Shown piece after piece: positions 52,281-63,245 of a stretch of 64,000 nt of DNA. The stretch lies in assembly GCA_037447655.1 (NCBI GenBank), contig JBBHKE010003319.1:124001-188000 (forward strand). The letters run 5' to 3'. Position 1 is the stretch's first letter. Every line of letters begins with the position of its first letter. The position numbers and the translations under genes were made by a program. A model generated the notes under the pieces. It ran no database searches. It was not told the origin of the DNA and was given only the letters and a program-made list of their open reading frames with translations. Source of the DNA: Zygnema cylindricum. Taxonomy: Eukaryota; Streptophyta; Zygnematophyceae; Zygnematales; Zygnemataceae.

Positions 52281-53599
52281 CACGCGTACTTAAGATAGTG
52301 TCAACGTCACTAATTCCAAAACATTCCGCCATGATTTTACCGATTTTGTTTTTTATGCTGTTCTCACTCTACTTGCCACCAAAATAAGCTAAAACATAGC
52401 CAAAAGAAATATGTTTTATTGATTTTTCATTCGATACTTCTCTTGACTTTTTTCATTGCAAAAATTGTGATATAGATGCGTTAGTGGGAGAGGGAGAGAG
52501 AGAGAGAGAGGCTCTTTCACAGACTTCGCTTTTGCGAAATGGCGTATGTTGGTCGAAACCCCCCCCACGACCCGTGTAAGAAAAAGACGCACGGAAAAAA
52601 GTCACGCACAGGCTGGGAACGTGCAGTGGGTTTTTTTTTTGGTACATTGCGAACAAAAATTGTCAAAAACTTTCGACCTGTGCAACAGCATCTGCCTATT
52701 CGCTCACCTCATGTAACTATATTCAAAATCACCTCGCGAGGTGATTTTATATAAAGTTTGAAGATGAGCTAAAGGGACGCGAAGTTGGGTCGAAACGCGC
52801 TAGACGACAAACTGTAATAATTATATAAGGCAACGCAACTTGTACGGTGGTAATTTCAATTTTTTGGTACGGCTGCAGATTTTCACGTTTTTTTCTAAGT
52901 TAGGGTACTTTCGCATGTATCCGAAACTTAGTCTTGTAACTTTGTTTTTTAGCGAAGATTTCCAGTACAACTTTTAGAGCATTCAGATGTAAACGCAAAT
53001 AACTTTACTTAAAAATGAGACTTACGTAGACGTGTACGAAACAGTGTGACAAATGAAGTGGTACAAAAAATGACCCGAAACTTCCACTCGGCTTCAATTG
53101 AGGCGTCTCTCCACAAGCTGATAATTTTTGTATTTTCTGTACGTCACATTGTCGACGTGGAGGCTTTCAGCACATTGCCGTGCTGATCACGCCATAGAAC
53201 GCCCTTCTTTTCTCTACCATGTCGTGTTTTTTTACTTTCCATCGTCCACTTTCACCATTCTTGCAAAAACGGATTCAAAACATATCAACATAGTGTAATG
53301 AAATTGGGAAGGACGACAAACATTTATTTACTGTCTTCTATATATCAATGTATGTTCAAACTTGCATGTGATATTGGCAAATGTTGTTGGGTAATGAAAA
53401 AATAATATTGCAAAGGGAGTTTAAACACATTATATGCCTCAAAAGCCAAAGATGTAACATGAAATAAACGAGGAAAAACAATTTACATATGTAATTTTCT
53501 GCTCGGTTTTACTGTAGAACTGTTCACAATCAGAAATATTTTGTAAACTTCATTTTAATGCACCGTAGTTTTCCTCTTGTTATGACTTTTCTAGAGCTT
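52281..53599. other. No supported gene; GA microsatellite and short palindromes
   Basis: A GAGA run lies at about 52485-52511. AAATCACCTCGCGAGGTGATTT (52727-52748) is a perfect 22-bp palindrome. GGTACTTTCGCATGTA occurs at about 51990 and 52905, showing a duplicated segment (51,985-52,090 and 52,905-53,040) with AACTTAGTCTTGT and TTTTTAGCGAAGAT in both. Otherwise featureless. Confidence 0.6.
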
Positions 53600-53885
53600 A
53601 CAATCTGAACTGTTTTTTTTATTTTCAGTTCAGTACACACTTTGACACTATTTCATGGTTATTTTCGGCTCATTATAATTGTTTGAACAGTTTACAATCT
53701 GAACTGTATTTCCTTTTTCAGTATTTTTCCATTCAGTTCGATACGCAGTTTTGACACTATTTCAAGGTTGTTTTCGCTCATTGTAACTGTTTGAACAACT
53801 TACAATGTGAACTAATTTCCTATTTACAGTTTAGTACACAGTTTTCACAATATATCATGGTTGGTTTCGGCTCATTATAAACTGA
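53600..53885. repeat. Tandem repeat of about 94-108 bp, three units
   Basis: Units begin ACAATCTGAACTG at 53600 and 53694 and ACAATGTGAACTA at 53802. Each contains a CAGTTCAGTACACAC-like block, GACACTATTTCATGGTT and CGGCTCATTATAA. An isolated half unit may lie at 53520. Confidence 0.8.
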
Positions 53886-54639
53886 ACTACATTCTAAACA
53901 TGAACTAAACATTGTACTCTTTTATTTGATATATTGACATTAAATGTTGTTAAAAAAGGAAATAAAATTGAAATCGACAGGTTGTTGCTTTTGTTTTGGG
54001 GTGCATTTGTAGACAAAAGTTGAATTCATGGTATTAGGAAAACGACATGTTTAATACATGAAATTTATCTCAACTTCCACACTTACGCTAGTGAAACTAA
54101 CATAGATTAATTAAAAAGGTGAAATTGGAATATAACATCGAAATATGCCTACTCAATATAAGAAACTGTATGGATTTTAACATTAAAAGTTGCCAATATT
54201 TTTCATGGTGGATCAAGAACGGAAGAAGCAACATTTGGTGATGATAATTCAAAATTTGTCACTTTTCTTGATAACGACCATCCAAATTGTTATGAAAACG
54301 TTTTTGGCATCAATATTTGACGACCGAAAAATTTGAAAAATAAATCAAACGGCTATAACGAAAATGGTGGCCGACATTACAACTAGGTTTTGATATGTTG
54401 CATGTACGGGGACGACATTTAGTCTACTTTTTTCTCAAGATTATATTTTTTGTACAATTTTATCTTTTCAGGGTTTAGCAAAATAACTTAGGCTGCAGAT
54501 GTTTAGTGTGATCTATAACATTCAAATTTAGTCGAATAGCATAGCCAACCTTTTTGTTTTATGTTTTTTTACATTTGGCATACAATTTCTAGTGTTTTTG
54601 TTTTAATTTGTATATATTAGCCATGTCTTTGTCTCTTGT
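53886..54639. other. AT-rich spacer without a gene
   Basis: No frame over 60 codons and no repeat ends recognised. Confidence 0.5.
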
Positions 54640-54985
54640 TTTTTGTGACAATCCTCCTCTATCGCTCTCTATTGCTGCCTCTATCTCTTTATCACTTTTT
54701 TTTCTTTTGCCTTTCTGTATCTCTCCATCATGTATTTCTCTATCTTGTCTTTCTGACTATCACGTTTCTCTTTGTCTTATGTCTTTGTCTCTTTGTCTCT
54801 GTCTCACTGTATTTCTCTGTCTTGTCTTTGTCTCTATCTGTCTCTTGTCTGTGTGCCTCGGTATCTTTGTCTCTTTTATTATTCTTTGTCATTGTGTTTT
54901 TGACTCTATGTCTCGTCTCTTGTCTCTCTATCTTTTTATGCGTCTCTAGTCTCTCTGTCTCTGTGTCTTCTTTGTCTTGCTATCG
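54640..54985 (+). repeat. Degenerate TGTCTC repeat
   Basis: About 345 bases of TGTCTCTTTGTCTC-type sequence, pyrimidine-rich with T/G. Leu/Ser/Val-rich frames across it only reflect the repeat. Confidence 0.85.
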
Positions 54986-55529
54986 ATTCCATGTGTTACA
55001 AGTTATAAATTTCAACTACAGTTTTTCCCAATTTCAGTTTTCACAATTCTTCCCTGCTACTGCTGGACAGTCAATTTCCATTACCATCGGAATTACTTTC
55101 CAAGGGAATTACTATTACTGCAAAGCCACATCTTTCAACAACAGATGTTCTCATTTACCTTTGTCACTTACATCTTTCAATTGTTGAGGTGTTTACCTTA
55201 CTTGTTGAAATTGACTAATTTCCATGTTTGAGATATGTTTGATGCCTTAAATTTGTCAAATGCAGTTGCGGTTCTTGGTAACATCAATGACATGCTTACC
55301 ATACTCGGTATAAAACAAAAATGTATTGTTCCATTAACAATAATGCTCAGATTTAAGGATTCAAGTACCATGTTAATTTTGTTGACTTACAGTAAATAAC
55401 TTACAGTAAATAAACTGTTAATAGAAACACTTGTTACAGCAATCAATTATAGTGCTCAGCTACGGAATTCGGATGGTTTAAGTGCGGAGATAAACTTTAT
55501 AACAACTCCAAAAATGCACCAAGACTACA

Positions 55530-55990
55530 AACAAGATAAACGAGACAGAGACAGAGAGACACAAGACAAAAAGACAGAAAGAGAGAGACGGATACATAGA
55601 GACCAAGAGAAAAAGTAAGAAACAAGAGACGATACAAAGACATGGACAGAGACAAGATACATAGACGAGGAGACACATACAAGATACACAGACAGAGATA
55701 GACTGAAACATAGACAGAAACAGAGACAGACAGGGATAGAGGCAGACAAGATACATAGACAGAATAGACAGAAAAGAGACAAAAAAAAGACAGAGACAGG
55801 GACAGAGACAAAGCCAGACTCACACAAACAGAGACAGAGAAAAGACGGAGTAAGACTTGACAGAGTAAGACTAACAAAGACAGAGAGAGTGAAAAGAGAC
55901 GTTAGGCAAGAGACAGAGAAAAGAGACGTTAGACAAGCGACAGTTACAGAGAAAAACACGGAGAGACATAGAGAGAGATGGAGCCAGATA
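55530..55990 (-). repeat. Degenerate GAGACA repeat, inverse of the TGTCTC tract
   Basis: About 460 bases of GACAGAGACAGAGAGACA-type sequence, the reverse complement of the tract at 54,640-54,985, with a 545-bp spacer of ordinary sequence. The pair could fold back. Frames here are composition artefacts. Confidence 0.85.
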
Positions 55991-56755
55991 CAAAGTTAGA
56001 AAGACATAGAGGTTAACAAGAGACGTGAGAAAATAGGAAAATATATTAAATATATTTTTGATGTTTATAAAGATTACATAATTCTCAGACTCACCCTTTA
56101 AGTTTTCCAAAGATATATAGTATTGAAAATAAAGGCATCTACAAATATCTTTTCAGAAAAATTTACCCCTATCCCAACCAAAAAAAAATGAAAAAAAACA
56201 CACCTCAATAACATTATGCCATGTCTTCTTTATTCTTCGTAATCTCATCGGAATTGGTTTTAATGTTACCTTATAAAAAATCTAACACCTCATGATTTTA
56301 GCAATCTAAGTTATAACCTAGTTTTTTTAACTATAAAAATTCCTTCGAATAAAGTTTAGGAAGAATTAGTTTGTGGGACTCGTCACATTATGCAGCGGCG
56401 AAGTTTGTGTAGTGAATAGTTGACTCAGGCTTGTAGGGCTCGTTACGCTTTTTGGTGGGGGACTTTAGGATGCAACCACAGGACCAAAAGTCATAGAAGG
56501 AGGAATTGTGCGTAGACCTTGTGGACGACGAATTAAAAGCTCCTCTATGTTGTTCGCGTTCGGAACGCATGGAGTGTCATGTTCTCCAACATATTATCTA
56601 CGAATTGAGTAAAAAACATGCAACAAGTTAATGGAAAAATGACAAAAAATGGCATAGATTAGGACAGGTTGAAGATATTCTTCACAGATTGGGAAGGTTT
56701 GGGTCACATTTTCAGGGTATTATGATATATTGATGAAGATTAAGGGTTTTTTAGA
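55991..56755. other. AT-rich spacer without a supported gene
   Basis: A 60-codon minus frame (56388-56570) has no motif. Nothing else recognised. Confidence 0.5.
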
Positions 56756-56819
56756 GAGAAAGAGAGAGGGAGAGAAAGAGAGTAGAGAGAGTGAGAGAGA
56801 GATAAAGAGGGTTACATAT

Positions 56820-56852
<33 letters not shown>

Positions 56853-57290
56853 ATGTCTGCCTACCGGCCAAATACATACATATACATCTGTATTTATATC
56901 TATAGATATGTATCTGTACGATTTTATTTATGTAGTCTGCCAACAGCCTGCCTGTTAACTGCCTCACTAATTGCCTACCAACCGCCTGCCTGCCTGCCAG
57001 CCAACTACATATATATAATATGTCTGCCAACCGCCGTTTGCAAGTCTGTCTGCCAGCCAAATACATACATACACATTTGTATATATATACACAGATGTGT
57101 ATGTATGTATGTATATATATATATACATACATACATACACATCTGTATATATATCCATAGATATGTATATGTACGGCTTATAATATATATATATATGTCT
57201 GCCAACTGCCTGCCCGCCTGTTAACTGCTTGACAACCTGCTTCCTAACCGCCTGCGTGTCTGCCTGCCGGCCAAATACATACAGAATTAA
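56756..57290. repeat. GAGA, TA and TGTCTGCC/ACATAC composite minisatellite
   Basis: GAGAGA run (56,756-56,810), (TA)n (56,812-56,855), then about three units alternating TGTCTGCCNACCGCC / CCTGCCTGCC blocks with CATACATACA / TGTATGTATG palindromic blocks. The last unit runs into a gag fragment at about 57,290. The long Tyr/Ile frames on the minus strand come from these repeats. Confidence 0.85.
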
Positions 57291-57665
57291 TTCCCTTGTC
57301 TCCTCCTCATCTCCTTCACCTCCTTCCGTATCGCCGATGCTTTGATCCAGAATCGGATCTCCGAATAATGGAGATCTAGTAACACGGTTTGCCTCAGAGA
57401 TTCGCTGATCCACATAACGCAAAAGACCATTCATCAGTTTTTGGAGACGATCTCCCATCGCGTCATCTTCCTCCTTCTTTTTTCCCTCATTCCCCTCTTT
57501 TTGACCGACCGGATCGATCGGAACGGTCTCCTCAAAAGTTTTGCCGGTGAAAGCAAATGGAGTTTCTACTTCCGGATCCGAAGATGATTCGGATGGATCC
57601 GGAGGTTGAGGAAATATCGGAGAAGGCATCAAAGGAGAAGGGGTATTTTTCTTCTTTCTCCCCAT
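57291..57665 (-). pseudogene. gag N-terminal fragment, K/L family
   Basis: About 125 codons from MGRKKKNTPSP: Pro/Ser-rich, acidic (PDPSESSSDPEVE), then DRLQKLMNGLLRYVDQRISE, matching FDKLLILMEQRFSDIE of element L, then acidic DTEGGEGDEEE. It is cut off before the capsid-like domain by the minisatellite. A frame continues into repeat sequence but means nothing there. Confidence 0.75.
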
Positions 57666-57710
57666 GGCGGCCAAACTAGCCACCCTTCTACGCCTCAAAG
57701 GAGCACACAA

Positions 57711-57722
57711 GCTACGATACCA
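57711..57722 (-). other. PBS, initiator tRNA-Met 3' end type
   Basis: TGGTATCGTAGC on the minus strand, two bases inside the LTR and upstream of the gag fragment. One or two changes from TGGTATCRGAGC. Confidence 0.7.
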
Positions 57723-57724
57723 CT

Positions 57725-58313
57725 TGATAGGATCCCACACAAAAATCAGAGTGCAAGACTACAGCGGAAGCAAAATAAAATATCACACGAGAACGAACTG
57801 TCCACAAAAGCCAATATATTTCATAGACATTTTCTCCCATAAAAGATTAACTTCCTACTCCCTCTAAGCTGCAGTATATAGTACAATTATTGTGACGTCA
57901 CTACTTCAAACTACAAATCAACCCAAATCATATAGTGCGCACTAAGTGCGTACAAGTCAAATTGCGTCAATAGCGAAACACAAAGAACTGTCGGTACAAC
58001 CCACACGTACAACCAAAACTAACTAAAGACAAAACGTACATATCAACCGTACACTCCAAACGAAACATAACGTGGTCTTCGTCAAACTGAATCTCCGCAA
58101 AACCACGAAAACTACAATCCACTACACGAATAAATAAAACCACTTGGGACCACTAACTTAGCGTAACGACAAATTAGCCCACTAACTTAACGTAACGACA
58201 AATTAGCCAGCCGCGCGACAGACCGCGACGGCGACTACAACTTTGAGTGAAAAAGACAGAATAGTTGGTCGCGCGACAGACCGCGACGGCCGATTACAAA
58301 CTTTGACTTAACA
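57725..58313 (-). repeat. LTR adjacent to the 57.3-kb gag fragment
   Basis: Inner end ...GGATCCTATCA next to the PBS; outer end TGTTAAGTCAAAG (58313). Contains the CAGCGGAAGC block seen in K and L. Two local duplications: CACTAACTTAGCGTAACGAC (29-bp unit, twice, 58150-58206) and GCGCGACAGACCGCGACGGC (58205 and 58270). Confidence 0.65.
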
Positions 58314-58379
58314 TTGTCATGTTTTGGATTATTATTTCACAATTTGATTAAGGAAGAAAAAAAGAGAGAGGAGAAAGGA

Positions 58380-58442
58380 GGAAACCCTAAAAACCTTGAA
58401 AAACCCTAAAAAATCCTGAAAAACCCTCAAAAACCCTAGAAA
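58380..58442. repeat. Degenerate telomere-like AAACCCTA array
   Basis: Six or seven units of AAACCCTAAAAA / AAAACCCTCAAA type with changed units between. Resembles plant telomere repeat CCCTAAA but is impure, so an old interstitial array or chance A/C-rich growth. It is next to a large purine minisatellite. Confidence 0.6.
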
Positions 58443-58574
58443 AATCTTCGTATAAAGAAACGAAATTGGTAAATGTATTGTTGCTGACCATATCTTTTTT
58501 CCTTGTATGAGTGTATAATTCCGCTTGTGAGTTTGTATCTTGGAGTTTTGCTGTGCTGAAATGGTCCTATCAAA

Positions 58575-60250
58575 GGGGAGGGGGGGCGATAATGAGGGGA
58601 GGAGAAGGGAATGAGGGAGGGAATAAGGGAATGAGGGAGGGGGAATGGGGAAGTGAGGAAGGGAATGAGGGAGGGAGGAAGGGAATGAGGGAGGGAGGAA
58701 GGGAATGAGGGAGGGAATAAGGGAATGAGGGAGGGGAGAAGGGAATGAGGGAGTGAAGAAAGGAATGAGGGAGGGGAGAAGGGAATGAGGGAGGGAATAA
58801 GGGAATGAGGGAGAGAAGAAGGGGATGAGGGAGTGAGTAAGGGAATGAGGGAGGAAGAAATGGGGGAGGGTGGAAAGGAATGAGGGAGGGAATAAGGGAA
58901 TGAGGGAAGGAAGAAGGGAATGAGGGAGGGAATATCGGAATGGGGGAGGGGGAAATGGGGGAGGGTGGAAGGGAATGAGGGAGGAAGGGAATGAGGGAGG
59001 GAGGAAGGGAATGAGGAAGGGAGGAAGGGAATGTGGGAGGGAATATCGGAATGGGGGAGGGGGAAATGGGGGAGGGTGGAAGGGAATGAGGAAGGAAGGG
59101 AATGAGGGAGGGAGGAAGGGAATGAGGGAGGGAGGGAAAAAGGGGCAAAGGGAGGGAAGAATGGAATGAGGGAGGGAAGAATGGAATGAGGGAGGGAAGA
59201 AGAGAATGAGGGAGGGGGAAATGGGAGAGGGTGGAAGGGAATGAGGGAGGAAGGGAATGAGGAAGGGAGGAAGGGAATCAGGGAGGGAGGAAGGGAATGG
59301 GGGAGGGAATAAGGGAATGAGGGAGGGGGAATGAGGGAAAGAGGAAGGAAATGAGGGAGGGAGAATGGGGGAGGGAGGAAGGGAATCAGGGAGGGGGCAA
59401 AGAACGAGGGAAGGAAGAAGAGAACGAGGGAGGGGGGAGAGAATGAAAGAGAGAGGAAGGGAATGAGGGAGGAGGGGAGAGGACGATGGAGGGGGGAAAG
59501 GAATGAGGAAGGAAAAGAATGAGGGAGGGGAGAGGAGAACGATAGAGGGGTGAAGAGAATGAGGAAAGACGAGAGAGTGGAGGAGGGTCTCCTGAGGAGA
59601 GAAAGGGAGGGTAAAGAGGGCCGAGTAGTGGATGAGGGATATCGTCAGGTAAGGGAGGTGGATGAGAGAGGGAGATGAAGAGGGTGAGGAAAGGGGCGGG
59701 GGGAGGGGGTAGGTGAGAGGGAATGAAGGATCACATTAAGGAAAAGATGGAGTGTGGAGGGTAGGGGGGAGGGGGGAACAAAAGTTCTTGCTAGGAGAGG
59801 CGAAGGGAAGCAGAAGGGGGAAAGGAAGATAATCAGGTATCTCCTTAGGAGAGGAAATTGGGAAGAGAGGGAGATGGAGGTGGAAGGGGAGGAGGAGAGG
59901 GAAGAGTGGGTTAAAGAGAATGGGGAGAGAAGGTGAGAAAAAGGCAAGGGGGAAATATAGAAATTTGTTAAGAGAGAGATTTTGATAGGGAAAGCGAGGA
60001 GGAAGAGAAGAGATTGTTAATTTTGTTAAAGAGTTCGGTGGAGAGGGAGGGGAGAGGGAGGGGAAGAGGGAGAGGGAGGGAAGGGAGGGGGAGGGATGAT
60101 TTTGAAGAGGGCTTTGGGGGATGGATCCAGTTAGAGAGAAAAGAGAGGGGAGAGGGAAGGTAGAAGAAGAACAAGGGAAAATTCTAGTAGAAAGACGGAA
60201 AAGGGGAAGGGGTGGGAGGCGTAAGGGAGGGACTTTGTGAGGAGAGGAGG
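58575..60250. repeat. Purine-rich (GGGAATGAGGGAGGGA) minisatellite, 1.7 kb
   Basis: The plus strand is almost all G and A. A 20-base unit of GGGAATGAGGGAGGGAATAA type repeats with variants to about 59,550, then decays into irregular GA-rich sequence to 60,250. The Pro/Ser/Leu frames on the minus strand and Gly/Glu/Arg frames on the plus strand are products of the repeat. Many GGGAGGGAGG runs could form G-quadruplex or triplex DNA. Confidence 0.9.
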
Positions 60251-60386
60251 GATGAGGGGATCTTGGATCTAGTTTAGACAAGGAGGCTAGAAAGGGAAGT
60301 CGCAGGGGAGAGGTTGAGGAAATTCATAAGGAGAGGGAGCGCATCGCAGCAGAGAGTGCAGCACTCTGCCAACCATGCATCCGTGA

Positions 60387-60535
60387 GGAATTTAGTGCGG
60401 GATTTCAGTGCGGATTTCAGTGCAAGATTTAGTGCAGATAGCAGTGCGAGATTCAGTGCTGAATTTAGGAAGAGATTCAGTGGGGAATTTATGCGGGATT
60501 CAGTGTGGGACAGTGCGGGATTTAGAGCGGATTCA
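60387..60535. repeat. Degenerate GTGCGGGATTTCA tandem repeat
   Basis: About ten units of 13-18 bases: GTGCGGGATTTCA, GTGCGGATTTCA, GTGCAAGATTTA and similar. The plus frame gives alternating FSADFSARFSAD-like residues. It lies 40 bases after the stop of the minus-strand gene, so it may be in that gene's 3' UTR. Confidence 0.8.
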
Positions 60536-60576
60536 TTTCAGAAGGGTGTGCACACAGTGCACACAAGGATAGTCGC

Positions 60577-60921
60577 TCACATTTCTGACACGCGATCGGA
60601 ATCATCGCAGAAGAAATACTCTCCGTCGCATTTGATTTCCGGAAAGTTCTCCTTGTTCGTGATCGCCCCCTTCACCGCCTCCAGAGCCGACTCTGCAGCA
60701 CAAGTACGGACTGACGAGGCGGAGGACCCAATCAGATGGACGCTTCGCACGTGTGAAGATATGGACCGAAGGCCAGGAAGGGTGAAAGGGAAGGGTAAAG
60801 AAGGGGAAAACCTACTGTCGGGCTCCCACATGGCTTTAGAATATTCGTCGTAGTATCCCGCTATGATTGCCACGTGGCACGCCAAAATCAGCACTGTCGC
60901 GAAGACTATGGTGGCAGCCAT
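60577..60921 (-). CDS. Putative small secreted protein, 114 aa
   Basis: The best host-gene candidate. The start has a strong plant context (GCCATGGCTGCC). Residues 4-21 are a hydrophobic core (IVFATVLILACHVAIIA) preceded by a short N-region, typical of a signal peptide, with cleavage plausible near A21-G22. The mature part is about 93 aa: tyrosine/acidic start (YYDEYSKAMWEPD), a Pro/Ser/Phe region, a Ser-rich middle, an amphipathic AAESALEAVKGAITNK, and a C-terminal CDGEYFFCDDSD with two of its three cysteines (C74, C98, C105). I do not recognise the family. A paralogue at 48.66 kb has conserved blocks separated by damage, which supports real coding history. That paralogue has GT after codon 90, so this copy may have lost an intron, or the true gene may splice differently after N89-K90. 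Confidence 0.6.
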   Translation of the reverse strand: MAATIVFATVLILACHVAIIAGYYDEYSKAMWEPDSRFSPSLPFPFTLPGLRSISSHVRSVHLIGSSASSVRTCAAESALEAVKGAITNKENFPEIKCDGEYFFCDDSDRVSEM

Positions 60922-61029
60922 GGCTGACTACTCGCCACGTCAGAAGGATTCGAAAGTATCTGAGCTAAAACACGTGGCAATTTTAGTTCAAGGAGACTTA
61001 TTTCAGATAATTTAGGGTTTGGCTCTGTA

Positions 61030-61040
61030 AAATATAGTAA
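61030..61040 (-). promoter_or_regulatory. Possible TATA box of the secreted-protein gene
   Basis: Minus strand reads TTACTATATTT about 110 bases upstream of the ATG. Between the two lie two ACACGTG/CCACGTCA-like ACGT elements. Position fits a plant core promoter; motif only. Confidence 0.35.
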
Positions 61041-61482
61041 AAAAACCATACTGTACTATTTTGTACTTTTTCTCTAGCCTAGCAAAGCTATTTAAGGGCG
61101 TGTTCTTACGTGTTCAAGTAAGGGTTTTTTTGCGTCGTTTTCACAAAAAATCGGACTTTAAACGAGAGAATATTACGCCGTACGAAAAATGGGCAAAAAC
61201 ACAAGTACATTTTGCATCATCTTTGAACTTGGAAGGTACGGCAATTTAGCGTTATTATCATCGCGACCCACTTCCAGCTCATCTTCACACTCTTGCACTG
61301 GAATCAAATCGCGATCTGATTTTAACTTAAAAACACCCCATAGACGAATAGAAAGCAGTTATTAAATGCGTGAAACGTCTTCAAAAATTTTTGAACGAGG
61401 GAGAGTACACGCTATTTTTATACAGGCTCGTCACACGCGTGTACGTACAAAAATGACAAGCATGTACGGAAAAAATTTGTTG
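61041..61482. other. Spacer upstream of the secreted-protein gene
   Basis: Contains GTACTATTTTGTACTTTT (61055-61072), a GTAC pair like those in the LTRs, and short frames without motifs. Could be promoter or retroelement debris. Confidence 0.4.
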
Positions 61483-62125
61483 GGGTCTCGTGTTGATATT
61501 CAGACATAGTGGCCATAGGATCGATAAATTACAAGACAAGAAGCTAAGAAAAACAAATCTCTATATGACAAAGCAAGCTTTAATTACTGAACAAAGAAAG
61601 AAGATAGATTACTTACACGACAAAATAAGCACTCAGTGCAAAATAGCATTACGAAAAAAATTGGAGAGAATCACTCAATAGATTGATGATTAATTTTCAA
61701 TGTGAGTATGAGTACATTTTATATGTGTAGGTGACGTAAGCCCTACGCTACTTGACTTTCACGTAAAGAAGTACAATCATAAATTGTGACCTACGTAATC
61801 AAATCAATGGTCACAATTTACTACGTGACATTCACTCAAAATCTACGACACTTAAACTTGCTGTACAATACAAGTAGACAACTGCGTTTCACCAAAACTT
61901 GACGTCTACGCAAAGAATGCTTAACCTCTAAACAAATAAACCTTCACATCTACATATATGTACTTTACTGTACCGCATCTATTCAACCGTACATATATCT
62001 AACAGGACTCCGGTTGATTCATTCACACGTCACTTTGACTTCTCTCTCACGTAACTTCTCTTCACGTAACTTTGACTAAGTTTGACTTTGGTCTTTTGCT
62101 GAAAATGAACGCAAAAATCTTAACA
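61483..62125 (-). repeat. 3' LTR of element J (inner end certain, outer end estimated)
   Basis: Minus strand starts TGTTAAGATTTTTGCG at 62125, right after the polypurine tract. Contains GTACTTTACTGTACCG (61960-61975). The outer end near 61483 is guessed from a TGATATTCAGAC start; it could differ by tens of bases. Confidence 0.6.
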
Positions 62126-62140
62126 CCCCCTCTCTGAGTC
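62126..62140 (-). other. Polypurine tract of element J
   Basis: Minus strand: CTCAGAGAGGGGG immediately before the LTR start, the usual plus-strand primer site of LTR elements. Confidence 0.85.
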
Positions 62141-62165
62141 ATTTTCTACATACTAACAATTGTCC

Positions 62166-63224
62166 TCACGTAATAGGACCAACTCCTGTAAGCTGATTGC
62201 AAACAACAATTTTATCTCGGGGAACTGCCTTACTCAAATGATCTGCTGCTTGTTGAGCTGAACTAACAAACTCAAACTTTAAAACTTTCTTTTCAACATG
62301 TTCTCTAACAAAATGTGTTTGAATGTCTATATGTTTTGTCCTTGCATGGTAAACTGGATTTTTCATCAAAGCAATGCTACTCTGATTATCTGTGAGAATT
62401 AAAGTTTCCTCTATGGGTTCAAACCCTATCTCAGAATAAAAGTTGCGAAGCCAATTTGCTTCTTTTGCTGCTTGAGTAGCCGCCACATATTCCGCCTCCG
62501 TGCTTGATAATGCCACAGAAGATTGACTCTTCGAACTCCAACTTATACGTCATCCTGAACACGTGAAGATCCAGCCGGTAGTGCTCCTCCTTGTGTCGAG
62601 GTCGCCTCCGCAATCCGCATCAACATAGCCGGAAAAATCAATGTCTCCGGTGTTTTTCAAGAATTGTAGGCCGTAATTTATAGTCCCTTTCACATAACGT
62701 AAAATACGTTTAACAGCATACCAATGCTCTAGACCTGGGTTTTGCATGAATTGACTAACTGAGCCTACAGCTGCAGCTAAATCTGGGCGTGTGCCAACCA
62801 TTAAATACATCAAGCTGCCCACTGCCTCTTTGTAAGGGACTTGCCTTATTTGATCTTTTTCAAATTCTGACTTATGACCCATTTCCTTTGTAAGCTTTTG
62901 ACTTGGGTCTAAAGGTGTTGATACGGGAATACAATCTTCCATACCAAAACGTTTTAATACTTCTTTTGCATATTTCTGTTGATTCATGGAAACTGTATAA
63001 GCATCATTTTTGATTTCTATACCAAGAAGGTAACTTAACTCTCCAAGATCAGTCGTCTCAAATTTGCTATTCAAGAACCGTTTGACCTTTTCAATCTCGG
63101 ATGATTGATAACCAAACACACTCATGTCATCAACATAAACTGAGACAATCACTAAGTTTTTGTCTTCCGTAATAATGTAAAGTGCTATATCTGTGTGATA
63201 TCTCTCAAAGCCCTCTTTTCTCAT
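62166..63224 (-). pseudogene. RT C-terminal part and RNase H of element J
   Basis: Frame 63224-62550: VSVYVDDMSVFG (YVDD active site), SKFETTDLGELSYLLGIEI, GTRPDLAAAV, RRSTTGWIFTCSG, then a stop where Ala/Gly would stand. Frame 62516-62166: SSTEAEYVAATQAAKEANWL, LTDNQSSIALMKNP, ARTKHIDIQTHFVREHV, the RNase H core with D, E, D residues. This is a different copia lineage from A-G (SSTEAEY in place of STMEAEY). Only one stop lies between the two frames (near 62549), with a phase change relative to the frame on the right, so decay is modest. Confidence 0.9.
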
Positions 63225-63245
63225 TTCGGTGTCAAGTTTAATGTT

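Noticed and set aside
52727-52748. 22-bp palindrome as a regulator operator
   Set aside because: An isolated perfect palindrome in plant intergenic DNA has no partner gene or repeat here; chance or a hairpin scar is more likely.
54608-55959. Long hydrophobic frames that look like multi-pass membrane proteins
   Set aside because: Produced by the TGTCTC / GAGACA repeats.
56967-57740. 257-codon frame as a complete gene
   Set aside because: Only the first part is gag; the rest is minisatellite (Tyr/Ile repeats).
58570-60281. 180-192 codon Pro/Ser frames
   Set aside because: Produced by the purine minisatellite; no start context or conserved residues.
60314-60853. 179-codon plus-strand frame with FSADFSAR repeats
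   Set aside because: The N-terminal half is a degenerate tandem repeat and the second half is antisense to the better-supported secreted-protein gene.
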